Assembly (NCBI RefSeq): GCF_025766255.1
Contig: NW_026516735.1
Span: 176,866 to 240,865, forward strand
From: Zychaea mexicana
Taxonomy: Eukaryota; Mucoromycota; Mucoromycetes; Mucorales; Lichtheimiaceae
Reading direction: 5' to 3'
DNA length: 64,000 nt
Translations under genes and position numbers: made by a program
Notes under the pieces: model-generated
Database searches by the model: none
Told to the model about the DNA's origin: nothing
The model's input: the letters and a program-made list of their open reading frames with translations, nothing else
In this document: one piece after another, positions 47,654 through 58,939 of the stretch
Numbering within the stretch: position 1 is the first letter of the stretch
Layout of the letters: the number at the start of each line of letters is the position of its first letter

Positions 47654-47972
47654 ATGTTGGGGGTAACTTGCGTGCCTGCTGCCTTCCTTGGATGTGGTAA
47701 CCGTTTCTCCAGCTCCTTCCGATTTGTTGTCTCAAACAATTTTGGTGAAGATTTCCAATCCGATTGGGCGTCTAGGTTTGCCGCCGTAGCTAAAAAACTG
47801 AATTTAGTTATGTAAGTTTCATTAATGTGTTATATGAATATGTTTCTATTTCTTGAAAGACTTCTGACTGAATATTCTATACTGTTTTAGAGACGCAGAC
47901 TGGTCAAAAGTTTGTGAAGGTCTTGTTCATAATCAAACTGCTCCAAGTGCTCCACCTGCTAGTCCGCCTTGA
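47654..47972 (+). pseudogene. 5' fragment of the fungal repeat-family gene (copy A)
   Basis: Open from an ATG at 47654 through a GT-AG intron (about 47812-47890). It reads NFGEDFQSDWASRFAAVAKK, then DADWSKVCEGLVHNQT, and stops at 47972. The same blocks occur in the fuller copy from 57591 (DDFQSDWTTRFAFIAKELDL, DWPKIYEGLVH). I recognise this as a multi-copy family in Mucorales genomes; its function is unknown. It ends about 160 bp before the SulP C-terminal half. Confidence 0.75.
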
Positions 47973-48133
47973 TTGGCTCTCAATCACCGCTTCTATATAG
48001 AGCAAGTGAATTTTCTGTTCTGTATGTCTGCGATCATTATCGAACAAACCATCACTATCCTTCCAATTCGCCAGGAAAACATGTACTTTTCCGATAATTA
48101 GACTATATCCAAATCTTTACTTTGTTCCAATAG

Positions 48134-49748
48134 ATTATCTTGTATACACAAACAGTCTTTTGTTTATCCGATCTGGTGGTGACAGCCGATTAGCTGGTTT
48201 GATGCTTGCTGGAGCAACCATGGCGCCATGGATGGTGGGTCCTTGGATCGTTGGCTATGTTCCCACACTTGTTGTCGGAAGCTTGATTTTTCATCTCGTG
48301 TTGGATCTGTTGAAGGAAGCACTGTATGATACATGGGGCAGCGTGCACTATCTCGAATACATAACAATCTGCATGATCATCTTTTTCATGGCCATATGGG
48401 GGTTCGTCGAAGGTATCCTCGTCGGTATCGTCATGGCGTGTATCTTTTTCGTGGTGCAAAATGCTCGACTTTGCGATGCAATCCGATCCATGCACACGGG
48501 CCAAGAACTACGATCCACGGTCAGAAGACTTTATCGTCAGCAAAAATTCTTAAAACATGTTGGCGGACAGATTCAAGTCATCAAGTTGCAAGGGTACATG
48601 TTTTTTGGTACCATCAATCAAGTTGAACGTGCTATTCGAGATATGCTGGATGAGCGCGCATGAGAAATGAGTCCTGTCCGTTTCTTGATCCTCGATTTGC
48701 AGTTGGTTCAAGGTATTGGTTTCAGTGCTGCTGAAGCGTTCGTTCGTATACGGCGCCTGCTCAAGAACAGAGAAGTCTACATGATCCTCTGTAACATTGC
48801 ACGCGATTCAGATCAGGCCAAGGCACTGATGAAGGCCGGTATGTGGGCGGACGAGCTCGACGATGGTGACCTGAAGTGTTTTGAGTATCTCAACGATGCA
48901 TTGGAATGGTGCGAGAATACATTACTGCGTGCGTATTTTGCGCGCGTGCCACATCATCGGATCCCAGGTAAAGAATATAAATTATCTCTCTCTTGTTTTA
49001 TCTTAATAAGCTTACAGATTTATTATGCTTGCTGTTTTTTGCAGTACCAATCAAGGACTCAAACACTGCTGATAGCGAGGAGACACATATTGACATGATT
49101 TCTGATGCTTCTCCACGCCACAAAATGGTGACCAAAGCTATCCAACAACTAATTCCAGGTGTGTATTTTCTTTTCTCACTGATGTGTCTTTCGTTTTCAT
49201 TGTAGAATAGGATCACTCACAGAAGCAATTGAAATAATATTGTAACAGACACGGGCACACCCCAAATGTACTCCAATCTGTCACAGCCAACGCTATTAAT
49301 GGTCCAGGCACTTAGCGAGCTGACTCATGACGACATACCTGTGGAGTTCTATCATAAGCTCGGTGGCTATCTAAAGAAAGAGACTTGTCAGCGTGGCCAA
49401 TGTCTATGGAAAGATGGCGACCCTGCAGACTGCCTCATTGTACTTGAGCAGGGATCGTTACGAAGTTTGATGCCTGTCGCCAAAAACGACTATGTCGTTG
49501 TTGAATCGATTTTACCAGGCACTGTAGTGGGAGAGCTTGGACTCTTCACATGTGGTCCTCATCGTACGCGGTCACTTATTGCAGAGCAAGATTCAGTTAT
49601 TTGGAAACTGACACAGGAAGCCTTTGAACGTATGAGATCAGCAGATCCGCAATTTGCAACTAAGTTTATCATGCTCTCTCTTCACTTCTCAAGTGATCGA
49701 ATGGAAACAATGACACGATACGCGTTTCAACTGAATTGGACCATATAA
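48134..49748 (+). pseudogene. SulP anion transporter, C-terminal half with STAS and cNMP domains
   Basis: Exons 48134-48967, 49045-49158 and 49249-49748. The reading starts just after an acceptor (CCAATAG) with YLVYTNSLLFIRSGGDSRLA, the end of the SulP membrane core. Further membrane segments follow, then a STAS domain (IQVIKLQGYMFFGTINQV and RFLILDLQLVQGIGFSAAEAF) and a cyclic-nucleotide-binding-like domain (CQRGQCLWKDGDPADCLIVL, PGTVVGELGLF). This is the fungal SulP-STAS-cNMP type related to yeast vacuolar Vsb1. An in-frame TGA lies at 48661-48663 inside the STAS domain, and all upstream exons are absent here. The missing N-terminal half lies 1.4 kb downstream. Confidence 0.85.
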
Positions 49749-50173
49749 TCATTTAAACTTGCATACACTTTATTCTCTCCAACTCTCTGTATCATTACTA
49801 CTACCCACGTAACAATTCCTACACCCCACCTTCTTTGATAAACATCCAGAAACGCACGATAGTATCCTCCCATCCATCCAACTTTTCAGTCCTTTGCTGT
49901 GCTCCCTTGCTCTTTATATATAGTACAACAAACATTAACAACACGCACGCATGCTTTGCGAAAATTGTTTGTAGCCTAATACATACGCCTGTAACACATA
50001 TGATATTACCAGTGTGGTTTCTAAAGACCTGTCGTACTGTACTGTATTTGTCCTGATGATGGTTACTGATGTGTCGAACTCATATATGATAAAAATAATA
50101 GAATTTTTCGATGGTATGATAGCGATGATGGTTCAATCAAGAAGCAAAACAACAAGAATCCAGACAGCAAAGA
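49749..50173. other. 3' flank of the SulP C-terminal half
   Basis: No gene seen; a pyrimidine/CACC-rich stretch follows the stop codon. Confidence 0.45.
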
Positions 50174-50454
50174 ATGACCAATGCAGTAGTGGAATCACAT
50201 ATTCATCAGGTGCAAGTTTATTTGGAAGAAGAAGAAGAAGAAACAGGAGAAAGCGAGAAAGATGGTGGATCCTTTCGTAGATGGCTTGTTGAGTTGAAGG
50301 AATTCATTCGCGCCCTTCAAACTTCAGTAGTTTCATTAAGCAAAGTATACATCATTCTTTCCCTTTCTGTTATGTAATAAGTCTCAGTTACTGCTGCTAT
50401 TAGGAGACTAGTGCGTTAGTCGCAAATCATCAATCACAATGTTATGATTTTTAA
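50174..50454 (+). CDS. small acidic hypothetical protein or 3' end of a gene
   Basis: Two exons (50174-50344 and 50404-50454, GT-AG) join in frame to 73 residues ending QSQCYDF. The first exon has a Glu run and FRRWLVELKEFIRALQTSV. The frame is open upstream to about 50114, so more N-terminal exons may exist. Family unknown. It lies in the spacer between the two SulP halves. Confidence 0.35.
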
Positions 50455-51164
50455 GCAATGATGTGATTCGCTTCGTTCATCACTGTATCGGAATGCTTAC
50501 CGTAAAAATTTTGAAGCGGATCATACACACACAGTTAATGCTGAATCATACCTTTCCTTCCCGTCTCGCTAACGCTATATGTTCTATACGTTTATCCTTT
50601 CGGTTACATGGTTTCCTGAACAACAACGCTGAGTTTGTTGTTAAACATGAGATGCGTATGATAAATGTTGCTGCAGCAGGAGAGAGACATATTTCTAACA
50701 AACAATGAAGCCCTTGAAGTGTAATAACTCGCCTTCGAACTTCATTTATCCATATCTCGAAACCAAAACGATCGTCATCACTTTTTTGCATGAAAACACG
50801 TACCCTGTTCGAACTTTTTCTTGCAAAGAAGTTTTTCTTTTTACAATCAATCAATATTTTGATATTATTTCCTTTTAGGTAGTGTGATTCTCATAATTCA
50901 ATTCGGATGAGCAACGGACACCAAAAATCTATATGCGATACGTCATGATTTTCCACAAACGAGGAAGGACCATATCCGTCAATGTCAAATTTCCGGCTCC
51001 GGCCTTTTTACAAAAGGAGTTTGGGAGAAGAGTTATGTTTCGAGACGCTTTTATTATCTTATCACTAATTTGTTTCATAAAAAGCAAACGACCTTACACT
51101 TTGAGGAATAGACGGGTCTTTCGCTACAACAAATTCTTTTTTCAGAGAAACATTGCTTGCTTAG

Positions 51165-53197
51165 ATGGACAGACGGCATTCCATCGACGCGGAATCTTTG
51201 CCGCCCGTTCCCGAAGAACAACAATGTGTCTCTTCTTCACCAAGAGATATCGTCTCGCCAACAATGTCTCGCCATTCCATCACCACCACCGCCACGCATG
51301 ACCTTCCTTCTCGTTCTTACTTTTCGTCTCATGTCAACTATGATCCTCGTATGACCCGTCAAATTATTCTTCTCTTGGCTATACTGAGAGACTGTTATAC
51401 ACACGTCTAACTCTGATTATGCGCATTTTCTTTATACATAGATACGGACACTCGATACTCTGCTTCAATCGATTCAATTCGTGCCCAGTCAGTTGCTTTA
51501 GGCGATCTTTACATGACAGAGGATACCCAAAATCGAGTAAGACGAGGCGACGGCTCTGCTGCTCCCTCTGAAGCAGAACCAGTAGTACCTGCGGCAACCT
51601 CCAAAGTCAGCAATCTGTCAGCTCTGTTGAAACACCAAAATGGTAGTCGTAACAATGGCTCGCCACTACCTACAAAGCACTACCAGCAGCAACAACAGCA
51701 GCAGCAGCTACAACAACAACAACAAGACGAAGAGTCGAGACCATTACTTGAGCATGTCGATACTGGTCGTACAACGTCCACACAATATCATTCTATAAGC
51801 GCCGTTGATTCAAACGGATATAGTACACAATACCCATCACACCATACCACGCATTATCAGCAACAGCACCACCATCGAACACAGCAGCAACGTTCACCTT
51901 CATTGTGGCTACATCGACTGTTACGTGCTGCTTTCTCCTCATTACGTAGTACAAATGACGACAAGCAGAGTGGCATGGCGCTCGTGATGTACTTGGTCAA
52001 GAGACCGCTAGAATGTATACCAGCTGTCATTCTGGGATTATTACTTAATCTTTTGGACGCAATTTCATACGGTAAAAATATGTGAAAAGATCCAAGATTT
52101 CTACACGCCTTGAACGGATATCGTACCAGCAGTAGTAGTCGTAAGAAAATCATGCTTTCTAATCGTAGAATGCGGTTCTAACGCTATTTAGGCATGATTA
52201 CGTTTCCGCTCAACAATCCGATCTTCGCATCCTTCGGTCCGGATGGCATCTCGATGTTTTTTGTCAGGTATTTGATCGGATCTGTCACGTGGACTAGACT
52301 AATTAGGGAACCGAACTCACACACATGTTTAGTTGCATAATTGCACAGGTTGTGTATTCATGCGGCGGAAGTATCTTTCCCGGAGGCAACGGAAGGTAGT
52401 ATGCCAACGATCTCAAACAAGACAATTTTCTTGTGTGTACGCGCGAGAGAGAGAGAGAGAGAGAGAGAGGCATATGATGATATGCTTACATGTTTGATTT
52501 ATATGCTTTTTTTCCTGCCTGCATCGTGAAATCATATTCTCGCTACAACGTGTAATTACGTAGTATGATGATTGAAGGTAATAAACTGGAGGACGAATCT
52601 AAACACTTTGGGTTGATAATCTATCAGCGTATAGCCTTTTAATAAAAGTGCGTAAGCAGAAAAGTATCATAAACTCACATTTTTTTATTTTATTTTGCGA
52701 CTATTTGCTATAGTGGTTCCCTTCCTGCACATCATGGCCGAACGAATCGTCCTTTATGTTGGAGAAGAGCATAAGCAGGAAATTATTGCATCCACCATGG
52801 TTGCTTTTGCTATTAGTAGCATAATGACGGGCGTCGCGTTCTTTTTGCTAGGTGCATTCAACTTGGGATCCTCATCGGATTCTTTCCGTGGCACATCCTG
52901 GTCGGGACCATCGGTGGCGTGGGATGGTTTCTGGTGATCACTGGCATTGAAGTGGCTGGTCGGTTGGACGAGAACTTTGATTATACCTTCCCCATGTTTC
53001 GAAAAAGTGTTTCTTGATTCACATACCTTGATGCTTTGGTCGGCCGCTTTGGGTGCAGCACTCGTGTTACGGTTGATACAATAACGCTACAACAATGCAT
53101 TGATCGTACCTGCGTATTGTATGGTGCTTCCATTCCCTTTTACTTCGTGTTAGCGATCGCACGTCTCGATGTAAATCAAGTGCGCGACGGTGGATGG
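51165..53197 (+). pseudogene. SulP anion transporter, N-terminal half
   Basis: Exons 51165-51348, 51442-52071, 52192-52267, 52333-52395, a 14-nt micro-exon 52564-52577, and from 52714. The cytosolic N-terminus is Gln/His-rich. The first membrane segments read LLLNLLDAISYGMITFPLNN and FVSCIIAQVVYSCGGSIFPG, and the micro-exon supplies MMIE before VVPFLHIMAE. From there a 1-base loss near 52872 and a 1-base gain near 53007 shift the frame, and a stop follows at about 53083. The last recognisable SulP residues, ARLDVNQVRDGGW, meet repeat-family sequence at 53198. About 80 residues that should link this half to the C-terminal half are found in neither place. Confidence 0.85.
52445..52470. repeat. 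GA dinucleotide microsatellite
   Basis: About 13 uninterrupted GA units inside an intron of the SulP N-terminal half. Confidence 0.9.
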
Positions 53198-53626
53198 AAT
53201 GCTATCAAGGTTGCAAGTCTCATTATTTCTGGTAAATATATCATTTACTACTCATACTGCGTTTTCTTAATTTATTGAATTATATTGCTTTTGAATAGGC
53301 TTCAACATCACGCTGTATATCGAAGACTGTCCTGCTGGTTCAGTGACAAGGATAAAAAGCAATTCGGTCCTTACGAGTTTCCCGGATCTGTTGAAGAATT
53401 TTCAAAGAAATTCATTCCGCTCCTTGCTCTGGTATGGCAAACCAATGCTATCATGAAAAGTACGCTAGAAACCATAAACGCTGGTGATGAAATTGTTTTT
53501 TCATCCAGCGAAGGCCCGGATCCCCACCAATTTTACCATGTATCCCATCACCAAAACTTGGCTCCAAAAGAAAACATAACCAGGTTAATTGACATTTCTA
53601 CATTTGATTCGAAGTGGATAACATGA
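53198..53626 (+). pseudogene. 3' fragment of the repeat-family gene (copy B) fused to SulP
   Basis: Begins NAIKVASLIISG in place of the MNDIKVAGLVISS block of the copy at 61.6 kb. An intron follows, then NITLYIEDCPAGSVT, FGPYEFPGSVEEF and KKFIPLLALVWQTNAIMKST. Nucleotide similarity to 61670-62110 is high and includes the intron. Its 5' part is missing; a 5' part of the same family lies upstream of the SulP C-terminal half. Confidence 0.75.
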
Positions 53627-53768
53627 AAGTTAAAGAAACAGCGATATTTACACATTATTTGTTGGATAAAAATATACATGCTAACAATTATTACATCAAA
53701 ATCTTTACTGTGGTTCATATAACATTACTTGAACAGCATTCATTGAAGTATAATCAAAGGATTCATAC

Positions 53769-54561
53769 TAGGGGTCGTAATCTGACCCGCAGTTCAAAAC
53801 CTACCCACAGGTCAAGGACGGGTCAACGGGTCAGGTTGATGCTTTTCTGACCCGTGTGTCGACCCGTCCAACCCTTGACCCAATTCGTTGACCTGTTGTG
53901 ACCCGTGTATACATATTAAATGTATGAGGTACTGGTATCTAAGTAGTCAATCTTCTTCTTGACAAACATCATTATATCAAAGATGTTGTTGTAAATATAT
54001 CTGCTATAAAACTTTGACATAAAATGCCCGTATGTTCTTTTTATTGTGGGATTATATTGTATACTCAAGTGTATAAATAAGCTATAAGCAATATAAGGAG
54101 TATAGAAGTAGCAATAGTACACTAAGAACGGACAACATGAGGGTGGCAGTAAGAGACGAGATTTGACAGAAGACGAAAAAGGAATTGAGAAAAGAAAAAC
54201 GATTGCAGAAAAAAGAAATAAGAACGAAGAAGTGAGAAGAAAAGGAAAAGAATTAAGGGCGTGTGGGGAAGTCGATTTTAAACCTCACTACTTTAACCAT
54301 TATGTACACTTTTTTTAATGCATATGAACCCAAGCGATTTCATTCTGATGGAACAAAACCCTTTACCTTTAAGAATAAACGCACACAAAGCAGATGTTAC
54401 TAGCACTGCTAGACATTTGCGTGCCATCACCTTTGAGAGCAGTGTATATATGGAGTCTTGCACTTCCAGTACTTAGGTTGGATGACACTTCCTTCATTAC
54501 CACATCGAAATCGGTCTTAACCCGTCAGCCCGAGTGTTGACACGTCCAATTGCGACCCCTA
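53769..54561. mobile_element. non-autonomous element with TAGGGGTCG inverted ends (hAT-like)
   Basis: The left end TAGGGGTCGTAAT and the right end (read inverted) TAGGGGTCGCAAT match at 12 of 13 bases. Both subterminal regions are crowded with GACCCG/CGGGTC motifs. TAGGGG ends and subterminal repeats are typical of hAT elements, but no clear 8-bp target duplication is visible. No coding capacity. Confidence 0.6.
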
Positions 54562-55594
54562 TGGTTGATTGCTTAAAAAGACTTTTTTGGTTGAAGTTCT
54601 TTCATCTTTCAAACAAAAGCAGTCTACGTGTCTTTAAAGATGCTGGTAAAAAATAAATATTAGATTTTTCTGTTGCTCCTAATGTCGAAAAGATTTACAT
54701 TATGATTCATTTTGATAAATACAGATCAATACTGGAGCAGCAACAAGTTATTATAAATTAATTAGTGAGAATCTATCTTATTGTGTATAATATTTTGGCG
54801 CCAGGTTAAATGATGATCGAATAACTATTTACCAGGAACGGTTAGTGATCAGAATATCATCATATAACATCGCATTGATACTTCAGTCACTTTGCCAACG
54901 TAAATATTACTTAATAATAATATAAATTAACACCGGGTAGTTTCAAGTTCAATGGTCGATCCACATCCTCGAAGCAATAAAGCTTCTTTTTAGGTACAAG
55001 GATTGATCTAGTCATCAAAATTTATAGCAATGTTATCATTTGGATGAAATTGACGGTCGATGAATCTCCCCTCAATTCGAGGAGACCGTCGATTCCGACA
55101 TAGAAGTACTGTATGTATGCTGTGATTTTCTTATTCGATGTTTTATTGAGCGAATGACTGAGAAAAATAAAAGAGAACGGTAATCTATATCCAAAGCGAC
55201 TGGCCAAATGGGACTTGGGCGGATGAGAGCATATATACTTCCATGTCTTCATCTCTGGTCTAATGAAAAAACTTGAATACATGTGCACTTCTTTAATTCG
55301 AAATACTTTTCTTCGGTCCTGTTTTCTTGTTAAAATTTATATTAATTAATGATACAAGAATATGAACTATATATAATGTGTTGGGATTGAGGGAACGTGA
55401 GCAAGCACTATAATATAGAGGTTAGGTTTTTAGGGGTTTATCCGAGTACTTGAAATTATTCCAATTCGTGGTATGCATTAGGTATATACAGGAACAACCA
55501 AGAAGTGGGCAGTAATAATAATGTATCAGGTCTAACCATGAATAGTGATGTTCCACAAGACCCAATGACAATGGTCTTCATAAAATCGATTTTA
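54562..55594. other. AT-rich interval, no gene seen
   Basis: Mostly AT-rich with no supported reading frame; likely more transposon debris. Confidence 0.45.
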
Positions 55595-57590
55595 TCAGAG
55601 AGAAAATACTGTTAAACAGCATGACAAACATTTAAATGAAATGAAAGGTATAACTTTTTGAACAAAGTATAGTGTTTCCAATTTGATCCTTGTGTACACA
55701 TACAACTGAATAGCCCACATAGTATAGTCCATAGCATCCCGTTCATGAATTTTGGTAAGACAATCCAATAAACCTGTACTAGCTTGCATAAAAGAGTCGG
55801 TGTCGTGTGGGCTGAGCAATAGATAAAGCGATTCCTTAAAAGTAAGCTAAAATCAATTTTACAACATAATACGTTAGTACAAAATTTTATACTATGATTA
55901 TGTCACACCAATGATAAAAATGTAAAGAGCAACGTATAGTGTCTCTCATTCATGCAAGGACTTCCAAATAGAGCCAAAAAGGGATCTTAGACTTACTTTC
56001 AGATCTTGGATTGTTATTCGTTTTTTGGGACTCTTCTTAACGTCCGCTTGGTCAATCGTCACCACGTCCGGATCCTTCATACTAATCAGAGTCGTGCGCC
56101 TAAAGTCAATCATATTTCTAAGCATCCATACGGGAACCCACCATTGCATCGTCGATAACCGCACACAGTGTTTCAAGATGAAGATAGTTGATTAGAAAAC
56201 TAAAACAGCACAAGAACACTGGTTAGTATGGTACTTAATTTTATAGACTTTCCTCCAGAATATTTCGTTGAGCGCACTGATGCCGGATATACTTCATAGC
56301 TAATACTTTCGCCTTGTCTTCAACAGTCACTTGTACTAATCCTGCCTTGCCAGTAACTAGTTCTTGGTCATAACAAACAATTGCTGACGTTGTAGCCTTG
56401 TCCACCCCGTTTGTACATTAGGTTGCACCCGCTGGTTGAAGGAACTGCATCCAAACACAAAATTCTAAGCAAGATAATGTTTACAAATATGTATTGTTAG
56501 TGTATAAATAAAAAAAACATAAAAAAATTCGCAAGCATGGAGAGGGACAAGGCAAAGGGTCTCTCGACCAAGTATGCATCCACAACCTACTAAAAGACAA
56601 AATTCGCAAGCATGGAGAGGGACAAGGCAAAGGGTCTCTCGACCAAGTATGCATCTACGAGCTGCTTAAAGAAATATAACTGAAATCGAGGGAGAAAAGG
56701 AAAAATCTTTTGCCAAAGAATAAATGCACCCTGCAAGACGTAAGTGCCAGTGTTGTTGTCACTTAGTCGTGATCGACAAGGGATCTACTACAAAGTGAGA
56801 ACAATTAAAATCCTAAACAAAAAAATTGAAAAGAGAGAAATATGCTTGTTAAATGGAGCTGAGAAAAGAAAAATACATTGTTGAGTCAGCCGCATATGTT
56901 CATCTACTCCATCATCATTAGTTTTGGTTTTGTAATTCAAAAAAGACAAGAGGTACTGCGCTTCGGTGATGACGAATGCCCAATTTTTATATCCATGATA
57001 ATGACGAAAGCAAGTTGGGACTGCTCTGACGAAATTCGGAAATTGTAACTTTAAAGCTCAATGAAGATCCTAGTAATACTCCGGCCCCTGTCGCTAGTGT
57101 CTATGACTTGTGGTTTCTAGACTAAGTTAGGCTTTCGGTGCCTTTTGCTTTTTTCGGCGTCGCGTCACTTACTGTTCCATTGCGTACTTTGTCTTTGTAA
57201 TATCTAGTGGGTGCCCCATAATTCGGAATAAGAGCACTTGAAACTCCAGCTAATGTTGTTGTACCACCAAGTTCATGATAAAAATATCCCAAAGCTGTCA
57301 ACTGAAGGCGAGATTGTTTCTTTTTTAAATCACGGACTGCTGCGGCTGCTATGTGCTGCAGCCGTTATCAGTAAAATTGACTGAGTTCGAAACTGCAGCC
57401 TTGACTTCCTGTACAAAGCTCAATCAAACCGCTTTTTGCCTTCTCAAACACCATCGCCATGGAAGCAGAATCAGAGCCGGTCCAAGCAGAAATCCTTGAA
57501 TAGAATTCAGGTAATAGAAAAAGAGTGACTATGGAAATGATTGCTTGGATACTAAATATATAATTATTTATAGTCATCAAACAATACCTT
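55595..57590 (-). pseudogene. decayed minus-strand ORF of transposon origin
   Basis: Protein-like pieces in order on the minus strand: AWTGSDSASMAMVFEKAKSG at about 57470-57410, LGYFYHELGGTTTLAGVSSA with NYGAPTRYYKDKVRNGTV at about 57310-57180, VDKATTSAIVCYDQELVTGK and KAKVLAMKYIRHQC at about 56400-56250, MQWWVPVWMLRNMIDFRRTT to about 55985, and TFKESLYLLLSPHDTDSFMQ to about 55620. Stops and shifts occur between pieces. Similar text recurs in Mucorales repeats as far as I recall, but no catalytic domain is recognisable. It is divergent from the repeat-family gene at 57591 and may be its partner ORF. Confidence 0.5.
56524..56655. repeat. 75-bp tandem duplication
   Basis: 57 bp at 56524-56580 recur exactly at 56599-56655 (AAAATTCGCAAGCATGGAGA... 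through AAGTATGCATC). Period 75 bp, a multiple of three. Confidence 0.9.
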
Positions 57591-58337
57591 TTGAATGCAG
57601 CCGAAACTGGCAAAAGTTTGACTCTCCAGAACTTTGTAAATGAAAACACAACACTCATTTTGTCTCAAACAATCCTTGGTGACGATTTTCAATCAGACTG
57701 GACGACCAGGTTTGCCTTCATAGCCAAAGAACTGGATCTGATTGTTGTATGTTTTATTAGTGTGGTACATGGATATGTTCCCTACTGTTTGAAAGACTTC
57801 TGACTGAATAGTGTATATTTTTAAAGAAACGTAGTAAACCAGACTGGCCAAAAATTTATGAAGGTCTTGTACACCGCGTCACCAATCAAGCAACACGTCG
57901 ATCCCATAATCAAACTGCTATACCTGAAAATGAACCCCAACTATCAGCTGCCGGTCTATCTGGATCTGTCCCAAGTGGTTCAGCTACCGGTAATGGATCT
58001 ACCCCACGTGACTCAGCTGCCCCTGCGACATCACGCAATTAATCTACTCCACGTTCTATACCTGCTAGTTCGTCTTCTCTGTCTGTCAAGCATCGCCAAT
58101 GGGTTCAAAACACAGAGGAATAAACATTAACACGATGTTAATAAATTTTCTTTAAATTTTTTCTTAACTGACAATTTTTTTTATTCTCGGAGTTTGAAAT
58201 CGTGCATACTGTTAAATTTTATTTAAAAAAAAAACTGAATTTTTTTTTAATATAAAAATAAATACCTCCAATATTACTTGGCATAAAAAATTCAAATAGT
58301 TATATTAAATACTGAGCTTTTTATTAATAAGAATAGT

Positions 58338-58829
58338 ATGATTTGTTCTATTAAAGATTTAATGGAGCAAGTTATGCATAATTATTTTGAAGATGAAATG
58401 TTAGTTAAAGATATTGAAAGTAAGAAAATGATTATGAAAAAAAAAATTAATGAAGAAATTAATAAAGTTAAAGATAATTATTTTTGGTATGTTAATACAA
58501 GCGATAATGTGTGCACTTACATACATAAAAGAGGTAAGAAAAATGGCCATATGTGTCATAGAAAAATTAATACTAATCTTAATAGAGATAAACCTAAACC
58601 TGATTACCTTTGTACTATACATAGTAAACTTCATGTTCCAAAGAAAAAAAATAAAAAATCTACAAAAAAAATAGAAAATCCTAATTTACCATGCATAATT
58701 GTTAATGATGGTGATTTTATACATAAAACTAATAACAAAAGAATAAAAAAAAGAAAATCTAGAAAAATATATATATGCAACAGTGGAAGTTTTAACCTAG
58801 CAAATGTACTTAAAGGATTATTACAATAA
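58338..58829 (+). CDS. partner ORF of the AT-rich transposon
   Basis: 163 residues, intact, Lys/Asn-rich. A central motif NVCTYIHKRGKKNGHMCHRK and a later YLCTIHSKLH give a small Cys/His cluster that could bind zinc; the C-terminus is very basic (KRIKKRKSRK), suggesting DNA or RNA binding. No named family is recognised. Convergent with the transposase gene, with about 110 bp between the stops, it is probably the second gene of the same element. Confidence 0.6.
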   Translation: MICSIKDLMEQVMHNYFEDEMLVKDIESKKMIMKKKINEEINKVKDNYFWYVNTSDNVCTYIHKRGKKNGHMCHRKINTNLNRDKPKPDYLCTIHSKLHVPKKKNKKSTKKIENPNLPCIIVNDGDFIHKTNNKRIKKRKSRKIYICNSGSFNLANVLKGLLQ

Positions 58830-58939
58830 TAGGAACCGACGTTATCTACTATACACACTCAAATAATATATCTTACATAAAATAAAATAACTATACATAG
58901 TTATGATATTTTATTAGGAAGGGTAAAGTATCGAGTTAT

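Noticed and set aside
57368..57658. Minus-strand ORF with an ATG at 57658
   Set aside because: Its first part is antisense to the first exon of the repeat-family gene; only the part left of about 57500 looks like real minus-strand coding.
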